Both the position numbers and the translations under genes were made by a program. From Agrococcus sp. ProA11 (GTDB lineage Bacteria > Actinomycetota > Actinomycetes > Actinomycetales > Microbacteriaceae): 64,000 bases of DNA. The stretch covers positions 620,001 through 684,000 of the forward strand of contig NZ_CP156989.1 in the NCBI RefSeq assembly GCF_039880525.1, written 5' to 3'. Under the pieces are notes generated by a model that searched no databases, was not told the DNA's origin, and saw only the letters and a program-made list of their open reading frames with translations. Positions within the stretch are counted from its first letter, which is position 1; the number at the start of each line of letters is the position of its first letter. This document shows positions 43,725 through 52,227 of the stretch, in pieces.

Positions 43725-45476
43725 ATGCCGCCCGCCCAAGAAGTCGTCCAGCTCGGAGTGATCGCCGTCGTCGTGCTGCTGCTGGTGTTCTACGGCGGCA
43801 CGCTGCTGATGACGCTCGGCATCGGCCGCCGAAAGGAGAACGCCGACGGCTACATGACCGCCGGCAACCGCATCGGCTTCGGCATCTCGGCCGCGTCCAT
43901 GACGGCGACCTGGATCTGGGCGTCATCGATGTATGCGTCCGCCACCGCCGGCTACACCTACGGCGTCTCCGGCCCCATCCACTACGGGCTCTGGGGCGCG
44001 CTGATGATCCTCTTCATCTACCCCTTCGGCAAGCGCATCCGCGCCGTCGCCCCTCGTGCCCACACGCTCGCCGAGGTCATGTACGCCCGCCACGGCCGCT
44101 CCTCGCAGCTCATGCTGGCCGGCTCGAACGTGCTCGGCTCGCTCATCTCGCTCACCTCGAACTTCATCGCCGGCGGTGCGCTCATCGCCATGCTGTCGCC
44201 GCTCAGCTTCGGCACCGGCATCCTGATCGTCGCGGGCGGCGTGCTGCTCTACACGCTGTGGTCGGGCTTCCGGGCATCCGTGCTGACCGACTTCGCGCAG
44301 GTCGTCGCGATGCTCGGTGCCGCAGTCATCGTCATCCCCGTCATCTTCTTCGCCGCCGGCGGCCCTGCCATGTTCGAGGCCGGCGTCGCGAACGGCACCG
44401 TGACGCCGCAGCAGCAGAGCTTCTTCTCGTCGGATGCGTTCATGAACCAGGGCGCGCCCTACATCGCCGCGGTGCTCGCCTACGCGATCGGCAACCAGAC
44501 GATCGCGCAGCGCCTGTTCGCCGTGCGGGAGGACCTCATCCGGCCGACGTTCATCACCGCGACGGTCGGCTACGGCGCCACCGTCATCGGCATCGGCATG
44601 CTCGGCGTCATGGCGCTCTATCTCGGCATCCAGCCGATCGACGGCGATGTCAACAACCTGATCCCGCAGCTGGCGGGCACGTACCTGCCGTGGATCCTGC
44701 TGGCGATCGCGTTCCTCATGATCATCGGGGCGCTGTCGTCGACGGCCGACTCCGATCTCTCGGCGCTGTCGTCGATCGTGATGACCGACATCTACGGGCA
44801 GTCGGTCGGCAAGGAGCGCGCCAACCCGAAGACGATGCTGCTCGTGGGCCGCGTGACGATGATCGTCGCCACCGGCGCCGCGCTGTTCTTCGCCACCAGC
44901 CAGTTCAACATCCTCGACCTGCTGGTGTTCGTCGGCGCGCTGTGGGGCTGCCTGGTGTTCCCGGTGATCGCGTCGTTCTACTGGAAGAAGGTCACGAACC
45001 TCGCCTTCACCGCGTCGGTCATCGCCGCGCTCGTGGTGTTCATCCCGGTGCGCTTCGAGTGGGTGTCGCTCACCGGCATCCTCGGGCTGCCGCTCGAGAT
45101 CCTCGCGACGATCGGCATCGGCGTGATCCTCGGCATCATGGCCTTCGGCTTCTTCGGGCTGCGCGTCGGGGTGGGCGTCGGCGTGCTGGCGGTGGTGGCC
45201 GCGGCACCGTTCACGCTGTTCTTCCTGCGCGACTACACGGTGCTGTCGGCGTCGCTGCTCGCGTACGCGGTGTCGTTCCTGGTGTGCTCGCTGCTGTCGT
45301 TCCGCTCGAGTCAGCGCTTCGACTTCGCCACCATCGCCGACGTCACGGGCGACTTCGACCCCGAGACGGCGTCCGCGGATGTCGAGGGCCGCGAGCGCGC
45401 TCATCCGTCCGATGCCGAGGCGGATGCCGAGGCGGACGCCGACCGCGACCGCGACGCCGCACCCGCACGCGACTGA
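43725..45476 (+). CDS. Sodium:solute symporter family transporter
   Basis: This 583-residue protein has about thirteen to fifteen hydrophobic spans and the SSS (LeuT-like) pattern: ADGYMTAGNRIGFGISAASM, SMYASATAGYTYGVSGPIHY, TLWSGFRASVLTDFAQVVAM and the signature FLMIIGALSSTADSDLSALS. It imports a small organic solute with sodium; the look is closer to the urea/nucleobase and proline branches, but the substrate cannot be assigned. The tail is acidic (DAEADAEADADRDRD). GAGAGGA precedes the ATG. A 42-residue membrane protein follows 20 bases later and probably forms a complex with it. Confidence 0.87.
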   Translation: MPPAQEVVQLGVIAVVVLLLVFYGGTLLMTLGIGRRKENADGYMTAGNRIGFGISAASMTATWIWASSMYASATAGYTYGVSGPIHYGLWGALMILFIYPFGKRIRAVAPRAHTLAEVMYARHGRSSQLMLAGSNVLGSLISLTSNFIAGGALIAMLSPLSFGTGILIVAGGVLLYTLWSGFRASVLTDFAQVVAMLGAAVIVIPVIFFAAGGPAMFEAGVANGTVTPQQQSFFSSDAFMNQGAPYIAAVLAYAIGNQTIAQRLFAVREDLIRPTFITATVGYGATVIGIGMLGVMALYLGIQPIDGDVNNLIPQLAGTYLPWILLAIAFLMIIGALSSTADSDLSALSSIVMTDIYGQSVGKERANPKTMLLVGRVTMIVATGAALFFATSQFNILDLLVFVGALWGCLVFPVIASFYWKKVTNLAFTASVIAALVVFIPVRFEWVSLTGILGLPLEILATIGIGVILGIMAFGFFGLRVGVGVGVLAVVAAAPFTLFFLRDYTVLSASLLAYAVSFLVCSLLSFRSSQRFDFATIADVTGDFDPETASADVEGRERAHPSDAEADAEADADRDRDAAPARD

Positions 45477-45496
45477 ACCCGATCCGAGGAGAGACC

Positions 45497-45625
45497 ATGA
45501 CCGTTGCAATGACCATCTACGTGCTGCTCTGGCCCGTCATCGTCGCCGGGGTGCTGTTCGTCATCGCCCGCAGCTTCCTGCAGGAGCTGCTCCGCGCCAA
45601 GAAGGCGGGCCGCCGCATCATCTGA
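45497..45625 (+). CDS. Small transporter accessory membrane protein
   Basis: A 42-residue protein with one membrane span (YVLLWPVIVAGVLFVIARSF) and a basic tail (LLRAKKAGRRII). GGAGAG precedes the ATG. Small single-span partners like this are found directly after SSS-family symporter genes in actinobacteria. Location and size, not a catalytic motif, support the call. A 17-base tandem duplication runs over its stop codon (period 17 from 45615 to 45648). Confidence 0.72.
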   Translation: MTVAMTIYVLLWPVIVAGVLFVIARSFLQELLRAKKAGRRII

Positions 45626-45692
45626 CCCGCCGCATCATCTGACCCGCCGTCTCGGCGGCGCCACCGGTCGCGCGCGCCCGGGTCGGGAGCGC

Positions 45693-45746
45693 GCGTGTCG
45701 AGTTGTTGCAGCAATGCAGCGACTTCCCTGCAACAACCCGACACGC
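45693..45746. repeat. 54-bp palindromic element, copy 1
   Basis: Arms GCGTGTCGAGTTGTTGCAG and CTGCAACAACCCGACACGC (18 of 19 pairs) flank a 16-base spacer. The same element with a different spacer is at 48463. It lies between the symporter accessory gene and the APC permease gene. Confidence 0.9.
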
Positions 45747-45776
45747 GTCGGCAACTCGGCGTTTGGCTGGCACGGC

Positions 45777-45782
45777 TAGCGT
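45777..45782 (+). promoter_or_regulatory. -10 box of a leaderless start (TAGCGT)
   Basis: TAGCGT ends seven bases before the ATG at 45790. Confidence 0.5.
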
Positions 45783-45789
45783 GGCGGGC

Positions 45790-47070
45790 ATGACTGTGCT
45801 CGAGCGACGCATCGGGGTGCCCGGTGCGATCGCGATCGGGCTCGGCGCGATGATCGGCGCCGGCCTGTTCTTCGTCTGGGCGCCGGCCGCCGCCATCGCC
45901 GGCCCATGGCTGCCGGCGGCGATCGCGATCGCGGCCGGCATCGCGGTGCTCAACGCGCTCTCGACCGCGCAGCTGGCGATGGAGCATCCCGTCTCGGGCG
46001 GCGCGTACGCGTTCGGGCGCGCCGAGGTGGGGGAGCGTGTCGGCTTCACGGCCGGGTGGATGTTCCTCACCGGCAAGACCGCCTCGGCGGCCGCGATCGC
46101 CGCGATCGCGGGCAGGCACCTGCTGCCGGAGCACGCCGCCTGGGTCGGCGCGGGCGCCATCGTGGTGCTCGCGGCCCTCAACATGCTCGGCGTGCGCGTG
46201 ACCGCGTGGGTGTCGAGCGGGATCGTCGCGCTCGTGCTGATCGCCGTCCTCGTCGCGCTCGGCTGGGCCGCGACAGGCGGCGCCGCCACGCTCACGCCCG
46301 TGGTGCCGGCGCCGACGGTCGCCGAGGCGCCGGTGCCGGTGCTGACGGCCGCCGGGCTGCTGTTCTTCGCGTTCGCCGGCTACGCCCGGATGGCGACGCT
46401 CGGCGAGGAGGTGCGCGACCCCCGCCGCACGCTGCCGATCGCCATCGTGCTCGGGCTCGGCCTCGTGCTGGCGCTCTACGCTGCCGTCGGCTGGGCGACA
46501 TCCGCGCGGCTCGGCGACCAGCTGCCTGCCTCGGCCACCCCGCTGGCGGATCTCGTCGCGGAGCCGGGCCTGCACGCGCTGGTGCTCGGCGCGGGAGCGC
46601 TGGCGTGCCTCGGCTCGCTCATGGGCATCCTCGCGGGTCTCAGCCGCACGGGTCTCGCGATGGCGCGCGAGCGCGACCTGCCCGGACCTCTGTCGCTGAT
46701 CGCGGCCCGCACCCGCACGCCCGTGATCGCCGAGGCTGCGACCGCGGTCGCCGCGATCGTCGCGGTGCTGCTGCTGCCCGCAGGCACCCTCGTCGCATTC
46801 TCCTCGACGTGCGTGCTCACCTACTACGCCATCGCGCATGTCTCGGCGATCCGGATGCGCTCCGCGAGGCGGGCGCACATGCGCGCCTCGGGCACGGCCG
46901 GCTCGGGCGCGGTGCGGCTGTGGCTCCCCGCCTGGGTGCCCTGGCTCGGCATGGTCGCCTGCCTGGGGGTCGTGCTGACGCTCCCGTGGCCGGGCGTGCT
47001 GGGTGCCGCCGCGTGGCTCGCGCTGGGGCTGACGGGGCGAGCGCTGCTGCGCCGCCGCCGACCGCGATGA
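45790..47070 (+). CDS. APC-superfamily amino acid permease
   Basis: The 426-residue protein has twelve predicted spans. The first, GAIAIGLGAMIGAGLFFVWA, contains the unwound GxG region of the APC family; EHPVSGGAYAFGRAEVGERV and FAFAGYARMATLGEEVRDPR are further family blocks. It should import or exchange an amino acid or amine by proton coupling; the substrate is not visible. ATG 45790 is set by the leaderless -10 box. With the MscS gene it is bracketed by the two 54-bp palindromes. Confidence 0.87.
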   Translation: MTVLERRIGVPGAIAIGLGAMIGAGLFFVWAPAAAIAGPWLPAAIAIAAGIAVLNALSTAQLAMEHPVSGGAYAFGRAEVGERVGFTAGWMFLTGKTASAAAIAAIAGRHLLPEHAAWVGAGAIVVLAALNMLGVRVTAWVSSGIVALVLIAVLVALGWAATGGAATLTPVVPAPTVAEAPVPVLTAAGLLFFAFAGYARMATLGEEVRDPRRTLPIAIVLGLGLVLALYAAVGWATSARLGDQLPASATPLADLVAEPGLHALVLGAGALACLGSLMGILAGLSRTGLAMARERDLPGPLSLIAARTRTPVIAEAATAVAAIVAVLLLPAGTLVAFSSTCVLTYYAIAHVSAIRMRSARRAHMRASGTAGSGAVRLWLPAWVPWLGMVACLGVVLTLPWPGVLGAAAWLALGLTGRALLRRRRPR

Positions 47071-47155
47071 TCGCGCGCAGCGGAATCCGCGCGCGCGGCT
47101 GTCGTTCGCCGCCGCGGCACGCGTACCGTGGGCGGTCGACCCGAGAGGAGCCTCG

Positions 47156-48382
47156 TTGCCTGACGTCGTCCAGATCCTGATCATGCTCGGCATCGCGGTG
47201 GGCATCGCCGTGGTCGCCGCCGTGGTCGCGAGCCTCGTGCTGCAGGCCTCGACCATCGCCGTCGTCCGCGACCGTGAGCGGCGGTCGGAAGTGCGGCAAC
47301 AGCTGCGCTGGCCGGCCGCGGTGCTCGCGTTCGTGGTCGCTCTCGGCCTCGCAGCATCCGCCAACGGCCTGGTCGCCTCGCTCGGCGATGGCGGTCGCGT
47401 CGCGTCGCACGCGCTGCTGATCGTGGTCATCGCGGTCGCGGCGTGGCTGGCTGTGCGGCTGCTGCGGGTCGCTGGCGATGCCGTGATCGTGCGCTTCGCC
47501 AGCGCTCACGGCGATCGGCGGGCGCGCAAAGTGCGCACGCAGGTCGAGGTCCTGCGCCGGGTGCTCGTCGCGGTGGTGATCGTCATCGCCGTCGGCATCA
47601 CGCTGTTCACCTTCGAGGCCGCGCGGGTCGCAGGCACGAGCCTGCTCGCCTCCGCCGGACTGGCCTCGCTGGTCGCGGGCCTCGCCGCGCAGTCGGTGCT
47701 CGGGAACGTCTTCGCGGGCATCCAGCTGGTCGCTTCCGACGCCATCCGCGTCGACGACGTCGTCGTGGTCGAGGGCGAATGGGGCACGATCGAGGAGATC
47801 ACGCTCACCTACGTGGTGGTGCGGATCTGGGATGACCGCCGCCTGGTGCTCCCGTCGACACACTTCACGACGATGCCGTTCGAGAACTGGACGCGCACCT
47901 CGAGCGAGGTGATGGGCGCGGTCGAGCTCGACGTCGACTGGCGGGTGCCGATCGGCGAGATGCGCGCAGAGCTCGCCCGCATCCTCGAGGGCGCCGAGGC
48001 GTGGGACGGCAAGGTGCAGGTGCTGCAGGTCTTCGATGCAGTCGGCGGCTTCGTGCGACTGCGCGTGCTGATCAGCGCAGCCGACGGCCTGCAGCTGGCC
48101 GACCTGCGCTACCTGGTGCGCGAGCGACTGGTCGGCTGGCTCCGGGAGCAGCACCCGCACGCGCTGCCGCGGCAGCGCGTCGAGCTGCAGGAGGCGCCCG
48201 CACGCACCGTCGCGGAGGACACCAGCACCGCACCACGCGGCCTGTTCACCGGCGACGCGGGCGCCGAGGCGCGCCGAGAGGCGATGCTCCACGCCGGCGA
48301 CGCCGTCGATGAGCCCGCCGAGTACGCGCCGCTTCCCGCGGTCGAGCAGGCGCCAGCACTCGAGCACGAGCTGCGCCGCTGA
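47156..48382 (+). CDS. MscS-family mechanosensitive channel
   Basis: The 408-residue protein has four to five hydrophobic spans and the MscS core: SLLASAGLASLVAGLAAQSV is the pore-lining helix, followed by LGNVFAGIQLVASDAIRVDD and the beta domain VVEGEWGTIEEITLTYVVVR, RLVLPSTHF and PFENWTR. MscS channels release solutes on osmotic downshock. The start is TTG with GAGAGGAG upstream. The C-terminal 70 residues are extra and Glu/Ala-rich. It is convergent with gnd; a palindrome separates them. Confidence 0.9.
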   Translation: MPDVVQILIMLGIAVGIAVVAAVVASLVLQASTIAVVRDRERRSEVRQQLRWPAAVLAFVVALGLAASANGLVASLGDGGRVASHALLIVVIAVAAWLAVRLLRVAGDAVIVRFASAHGDRRARKVRTQVEVLRRVLVAVVIVIAVGITLFTFEAARVAGTSLLASAGLASLVAGLAAQSVLGNVFAGIQLVASDAIRVDDVVVVEGEWGTIEEITLTYVVVRIWDDRRLVLPSTHFTTMPFENWTRTSSEVMGAVELDVDWRVPIGEMRAELARILEGAEAWDGKVQVLQVFDAVGGFVRLRVLISAADGLQLADLRYLVRERLVGWLREQHPHALPRQRVELQEAPARTVAEDTSTAPRGLFTGDAGAEARREAMLHAGDAVDEPAEYAPLPAVEQAPALEHELRR

Positions 48383-48462
48383 GTCACCCTGCTCCGCCGA
48401 GCCGCCCTACCCCGCTGGGTCGCGCCCTGCCCCGCTGCTGACCGCTCGCGCCCGCCAGGGCT

Positions 48463-48516
48463 GCGTGTCGGGTTGTTGCAGAAATCTCGCGCGAGAACTG
48501 CAACAACCCGACACGC
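48463..48516. repeat. 54-bp palindromic element, copy 2
   Basis: Perfect 19-base arms GCGTGTCGGGTTGTTGCAG and CTGCAACAACCCGACACGC enclose a 16-base spacer that is itself largely palindromic (TCTCGCGCGAGA). It lies in the convergent gap between mscS and gnd and could end transcription from both sides. Confidence 0.92.
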
Positions 48517-48544
48517 GCGAGGCGGAAGCTGCGAGCGCGCTGCG

Positions 48545-49987
48545 CTAGTGGGTGTCGACGGCCTCGATCTCGGTGCGGTCGCCCGACCACTGCGTGTGGA
48601 AGGTCCCTTCGCGGTCGACGCGGCGGTAGGTGTGGGCGCCGAAGAAGTCGCGCTGCCCCTGCACGAGCGCCGCGGGCAGCCGGTCGGCGCGCAGGCCGTC
48701 GTAGTAGGACAGGCTCGACGAGAACGCGGGCGCCGGGATGCCGGCCTGCGCGGCCGCCACGACCACCCGTCGCCACGCCTCCTGCGTCGATGCGAGCGCC
48801 TCGCGGAAGTAGGGCGCGAGCAGCAGCGCCGGCAGCTCGGGATCCGCGGCGTACGCGTCGGTGATGTCGTTCAGGAAGCGCGCACGGATGATGCAGCCGG
48901 CCCGCCAGATGCGTGCGACCTCACCCTTCTTGATGTCCCAGCCGTACTCATCCGCGGCCGCGACGATCTCGTCGAAGCCCTGCGAGTAGGCGACCATCTT
49001 CGAGGCGAAGAGCGCCTTCCGCACATCCTCGATGAACGCATCCGCGTCTTCCACCTGCCACGCATCCGCCGGGCCGGGCAGGTCGCTCGCGGCCGCGCGC
49101 TGCGCGAGCCGCGACGAGAGCGAACGGGCGAAGACCGCCTCGGCGATGCCGGAGACGGGCACGCCCAGATCGAGCGCCGTCTGCACCGTCCAGGCACCGG
49201 TGCCCTTGGCGCCGGCAGCGTCGAGGATCACGTCGACCAGCGGCTGGCCGGTGTCCGCGTCGACCTGGCGCAGCACCTCGGCCGTGATCTCGATCAGGTA
49301 GGACTCCAGCTCGCCGCCGTTCCACTCCTCGAAGACCTCGGCGATCTCGGCGGGCGACTTGCCCGTGCCCCGACGGATGAGGTCATAGGCCTCGGCGATC
49401 AGCTGCATGTCGGCGTACTCGATGCCGTTGTGCACCATCTTCACGAAGTGGCCGGCGCCGTCGGTGCCGATGTGGGTGACGCAGGGCTCGCCGTCCGCGA
49501 CCGCCGCGATGCCGGTGAGGATCGGGCCGAGCGTCTCGTACGACTCCGCGGTGCCGCCGGGCATGAGCGAGGGGCCGTTGAGGGCGCCCTCCTCGCCGCC
49601 CGAGATGCCGCAGCCGACGAAGTGGATGCCGGTCTCGCGCACCGCCGCCTCGCGGCGGATGGTGTCGGTGAAGAGCGCGTTGCCGCCGTCGACGATGATG
49701 TCGCCCGGCTCGAAGACGGCGGCCAGCTCATCGATCACGGCGTCCGTCGCCCAGCCGGCCTTCACCATGATGATCGCGGTGCGCGGCGTCTGCAGGCTGT
49801 CGGCGAGCTCCTGCATGGTGGCGGCGCGCACGAAGCCGGCCTCGGGATGGGCCGCGATGAGGTCGTCGGTCTTGGACGTCGTGCGGTTGTAGACCGCGAC
49901 GGTGTTGCCCTCGCGCGATGCGAGGTTGCGGGCAAGGTTCGAGCCCATCACGGCGAGGCCGACGACGGCGATGTTGGCGTGGGTCAC
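48545..49987 (-). CDS. gnd: 6-phosphogluconate dehydrogenase (decarboxylating)
   Basis: Gnd oxidises and decarboxylates 6-phosphogluconate to ribulose-5-phosphate. The 480-residue length is that of the long, dimeric form. VVGLAVMGSNLARNLASREG is the cofactor loop; GGNALFTDTIRREA, GCGISGGEEGALNGPSLMPG and HFVKMVHNGIEYADMQLIAE carry the substrate and catalytic Lys/Glu residues. The GTG at 49987 has AGGAGGA upstream. It is divergent from the gluconate/idonate cluster and takes the product of GntK there. Confidence 0.96.
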   Translation of the reverse strand: MTHANIAVVGLAVMGSNLARNLASREGNTVAVYNRTTSKTDDLIAAHPEAGFVRAATMQELADSLQTPRTAIIMVKAGWATDAVIDELAAVFEPGDIIVDGGNALFTDTIRREAAVRETGIHFVGCGISGGEEGALNGPSLMPGGTAESYETLGPILTGIAAVADGEPCVTHIGTDGAGHFVKMVHNGIEYADMQLIAEAYDLIRRGTGKSPAEIAEVFEEWNGGELESYLIEITAEVLRQVDADTGQPLVDVILDAAGAKGTGAWTVQTALDLGVPVSGIAEAVFARSLSSRLAQRAAASDLPGPADAWQVEDADAFIEDVRKALFASKMVAYSQGFDEIVAAADEYGWDIKKGEVARIWRAGCIIRARFLNDITDAYAADPELPALLLAPYFREALASTQEAWRRVVVAAAQAGIPAPAFSSSLSYYDGLRADRLPAALVQGQRDFFGAHTYRRVDREGTFHTQWSGDRTEIEAVDTH

Positions 49988-50112
49988 GGTGTCCTCCTGG
50001 ACGGGTCGGGTCTGCCCCCAAGGCTAGTCAGCGCCGGATGCGCCGCCGCAACCGCCCCGGCGATCGGCGCCCGCCGACCGATGACCACCACGAGACATCC
50101 AGGTCGGGCCCC

Positions 50113-50118
50113 TACCGT
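50113..50118 (+). promoter_or_regulatory. -10 box of a leaderless start (TACCGT)
   Basis: TACCGT ends six bases before the ATG at 50125. Confidence 0.5.
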
Positions 50119-50124
50119 CGAGCC

Positions 50125-51093
50125 ATGCAGATCGGATACAAGCTCTTCGCCGAGGACGTCGCACCCAAGGAGCTCATCAGGCGGGCGGTGGAAGCCGAGC
50201 GCGCCGGCTTCGACTTCGTCGAGATCAGCGATCACTTCCACCCCTGGCTGCCGGAGCACCAGCACTCCGCGTTCGCGTGGGCGATCCTCTCCGCGATCGC
50301 CGCGAAGACCGAGACGCTGCGGCTCGCGACCGGCGTGACGTGCCCGTCGGTGCGCTACCACCCGGCGATCATCGCGCAAGCCGCGGCGACGCTGCAGATC
50401 ATCTCGGACGGCCGCTTCACGCTGGGCGTCGGAGCGGGGGAGCGGCTCAGCGAGCGCATCGTCGGGCAGGGCTGGCCCGAGATCGGCGACCGGCACACGC
50501 GGTTCCGCGAGGCGCTCGAGATCATCCGGCTGCTCTGGTCGGGCGGCACGCACTCCTACCGCGGAGACTTCCTGACGCTGCACGACGCCCGCGTCTTCGA
50601 CCTGCCGGAGACCCTGCCCGAGATCGTCGTGGCCGCAGGCGGACCGCAGGCGGCAGCGCTCGCCGCCGAGCTCGGTGACGGCCTGTTCTCGACCGACCCG
50701 GATGCATCGCTCATCGAGGCATGGACGGCTGCGGGCGGTGAGGGCCCGCGCTACTGCGAGGTGCCGACGGCCTTCGCACCCGATGCCCGCGCCGGCGCGG
50801 AGGCGGCGCACGCGCGCTTCCGCTTCGGGCCGCTCGGGTGGAAGGTGCTCGCCGAGCTGCCCGACCAGACCGCGTTCGACCAGGCCACGCAGTCGATTCG
50901 TGTCGACGACATGGAGGAGGCGTTCGCGTGCGGACCGGATGTCGACCGGCACGTGGAGGTGTTCTCGAAGTTCCGCGACGCCGGCTTCGACCACTTCGCA
51001 CTCATGGATGCGAGCACCGACCCCGATGCGTTCATGGCGTTCTTCCACGACGAGCTCGGACCGCGGCTGCGGCAGTCGGCCCAGCAGCAGTAG
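50125..51093 (+). CDS. F420-type LLM oxidoreductase, Fgd-like
   Basis: A 322-residue luciferase-like enzyme of the F420-dependent glucose-6-phosphate dehydrogenase (Fgd) group. MQIGYKLFAED, SDHFHPWLPEHQHSAF, GVTCPSVRYHPAIIAQAAAT and LGVGAGERLSE align with Fgd. Glu10, His37, Trp41 and Glu106 match the known Fgd1 active-site residues Glu13, His40, Trp44 and Glu109 at a constant offset of three. The phosphate-binding Lys198 of Fgd1 seems replaced (FSTDPDAS), so a non-phosphorylated sugar or other alcohol is possible. Neighbouring gluconate genes suggest a sugar or aldonate route. ATG set by the leaderless -10 box. Confidence 0.83.
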   Translation: MQIGYKLFAEDVAPKELIRRAVEAERAGFDFVEISDHFHPWLPEHQHSAFAWAILSAIAAKTETLRLATGVTCPSVRYHPAIIAQAAATLQIISDGRFTLGVGAGERLSERIVGQGWPEIGDRHTRFREALEIIRLLWSGGTHSYRGDFLTLHDARVFDLPETLPEIVVAAGGPQAAALAAELGDGLFSTDPDASLIEAWTAAGGEGPRYCEVPTAFAPDARAGAEAAHARFRFGPLGWKVLAELPDQTAFDQATQSIRVDDMEEAFACGPDVDRHVEVFSKFRDAGFDHFALMDASTDPDAFMAFFHDELGPRLRQSAQQQ

Positions 51094-51146
51094 GCGGCGA
51101 CCGACTGCGTCGTCGCGGCGAGACCTCCGCCGCTGCCGGGCATCGA

Positions 51147-51152
51147 TAGCCT
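51147..51152 (+). promoter_or_regulatory. -10 box upstream of the idonate/gluconate operon (TAGCCT)
   Basis: TAGCCT gives a leader of about a dozen bases containing AGGAAGGAGG before the ATG at 51172. It may start the five-gene run to 54670 and perhaps the permease. Confidence 0.45.
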
Positions 51153-51171
51153 TGCCAGGAAGGAGGCAGCC

Positions 51172-52227
51172 ATGACCGCATCCGCTCTGAAGGTCGCCGT
51201 CGCCGTGAGCATCGACGACGAGAGTGCCGACCGCATTCGCGAGCTCGAGCCGCGCATCGAGCTGCTGCGCGACACGAGGCTCACGCGGCCCTGGCAGTGG
51301 CACGGCGACTGGGAGGGCGACCAGTCCTGGGAGCGCACCCCCGCCCAGCAGCACGCGTTCGAGGCGATGCTCGACAGCGCGGATGCGCTCTTCGGCATCC
51401 CGGACGTCTCGCCCCGAGCCTTGGCTCGCACGGTGCGCGCGAACGAGCGGCTGCGCTGGGTGCACACCACGGCAGCCGGCGGTGGCGGCCAGGTGCGGGC
51501 GGCGGCGCTCACTGAGCGGGAGCTCGAGCGCGTCGTCGTGACGACGAGCGCCGGCATGCATGCGTCGACGCTTGCCGAGTGGGCACTGTTCGGCGTGCTC
51601 GCCGGCGCCAAGGATCTGCGCCGGCTGGAGACCGACCAAGCCGACCGCCGGTGGGGCGATGGCCGCCGCATGATGCGCCACGTGGGGGAGATGACCGTGC
51701 TGGTCGTCGGGCTGGGCGGCATCGGCGCGGTCGTCGCCGAGCGGTTCGCCGCGCTCGGCGCCACCGTCTGGGGCACGACGCGCAGCGGCACGCCGGTCGA
51801 GCACGTCGATCGGCTGGTGCCGATGGACGAGCTCGTGGACGCGGCGTCGCAGGTGGATGCCATCATCACCACACTGCCGGGCACCGAGCACACGGCCGGC
51901 CTGATCGGCGCCCACGTGCTCGGCGCCGCACGCGACGACACGATCCTCGTCAACGTCGGCCGCGGCACCGTGGTCGATGAGCCCGCACTGCTGGACGCGC
52001 TCGACGCGGGCCGCATCGGGTTCGCGGCGCTCGACGTCACGGCCGTCGAGCCGCTGCCGACCGACAGCCGGCTCTGGCGCCACCCGAGCGTGCTGCTCAG
52101 CCCCCACACCGCGGCGCTGTCGATGCAGGAGCCGCGCCGCATCGCCGAGCTCTTCGCCGCCAACGCGACGCGGCTGCTCGACGGGCAGCCGCTGCAGAAC
52201 GTCATGAGCACGAAGGAGTTCTACTGA
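51172..52227 (+). CDS. D-2-hydroxyacid dehydrogenase family protein
   Basis: A 351-residue NAD(P) enzyme. VLVVGLGGIGAVVAERFAAL near 178 is the cofactor loop. The catalytic set is Arg in VNVGRGTVVDE near 263, Glu in VEPLPTDS near 292 and His in LLSPHTAALS near 310. In this cluster it could reduce a 2-ketoaldonate such as 2-ketogluconate, but the substrate is inferred from context only. A strong AGGAAGGAGG precedes the ATG. Its TGA overlaps the next ATG (TGATG). Confidence 0.85.
   Translation: MTASALKVAVAVSIDDESADRIRELEPRIELLRDTRLTRPWQWHGDWEGDQSWERTPAQQHAFEAMLDSADALFGIPDVSPRALARTVRANERLRWVHTTAAGGGGQVRAAALTERELERVVVTTSAGMHASTLAEWALFGVLAGAKDLRRLETDQADRRWGDGRRMMRHVGEMTVLVVGLGGIGAVVAERFAALGATVWGTTRSGTPVEHVDRLVPMDELVDAASQVDAIITTLPGTEHTAGLIGAHVLGAARDDTILVNVGRGTVVDEPALLDALDAGRIGFAALDVTAVEPLPTDSRLWRHPSVLLSPHTAALSMQEPRRIAELFAANATRLLDGQPLQNVMSTKEFY

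Noticed and set aside
45790-48382. Composite transposon bounded by the two 54-bp palindromes
   Set aside because: The palindromes are short, carry no transposase and no target duplication was seen; they are reported as repeats only.
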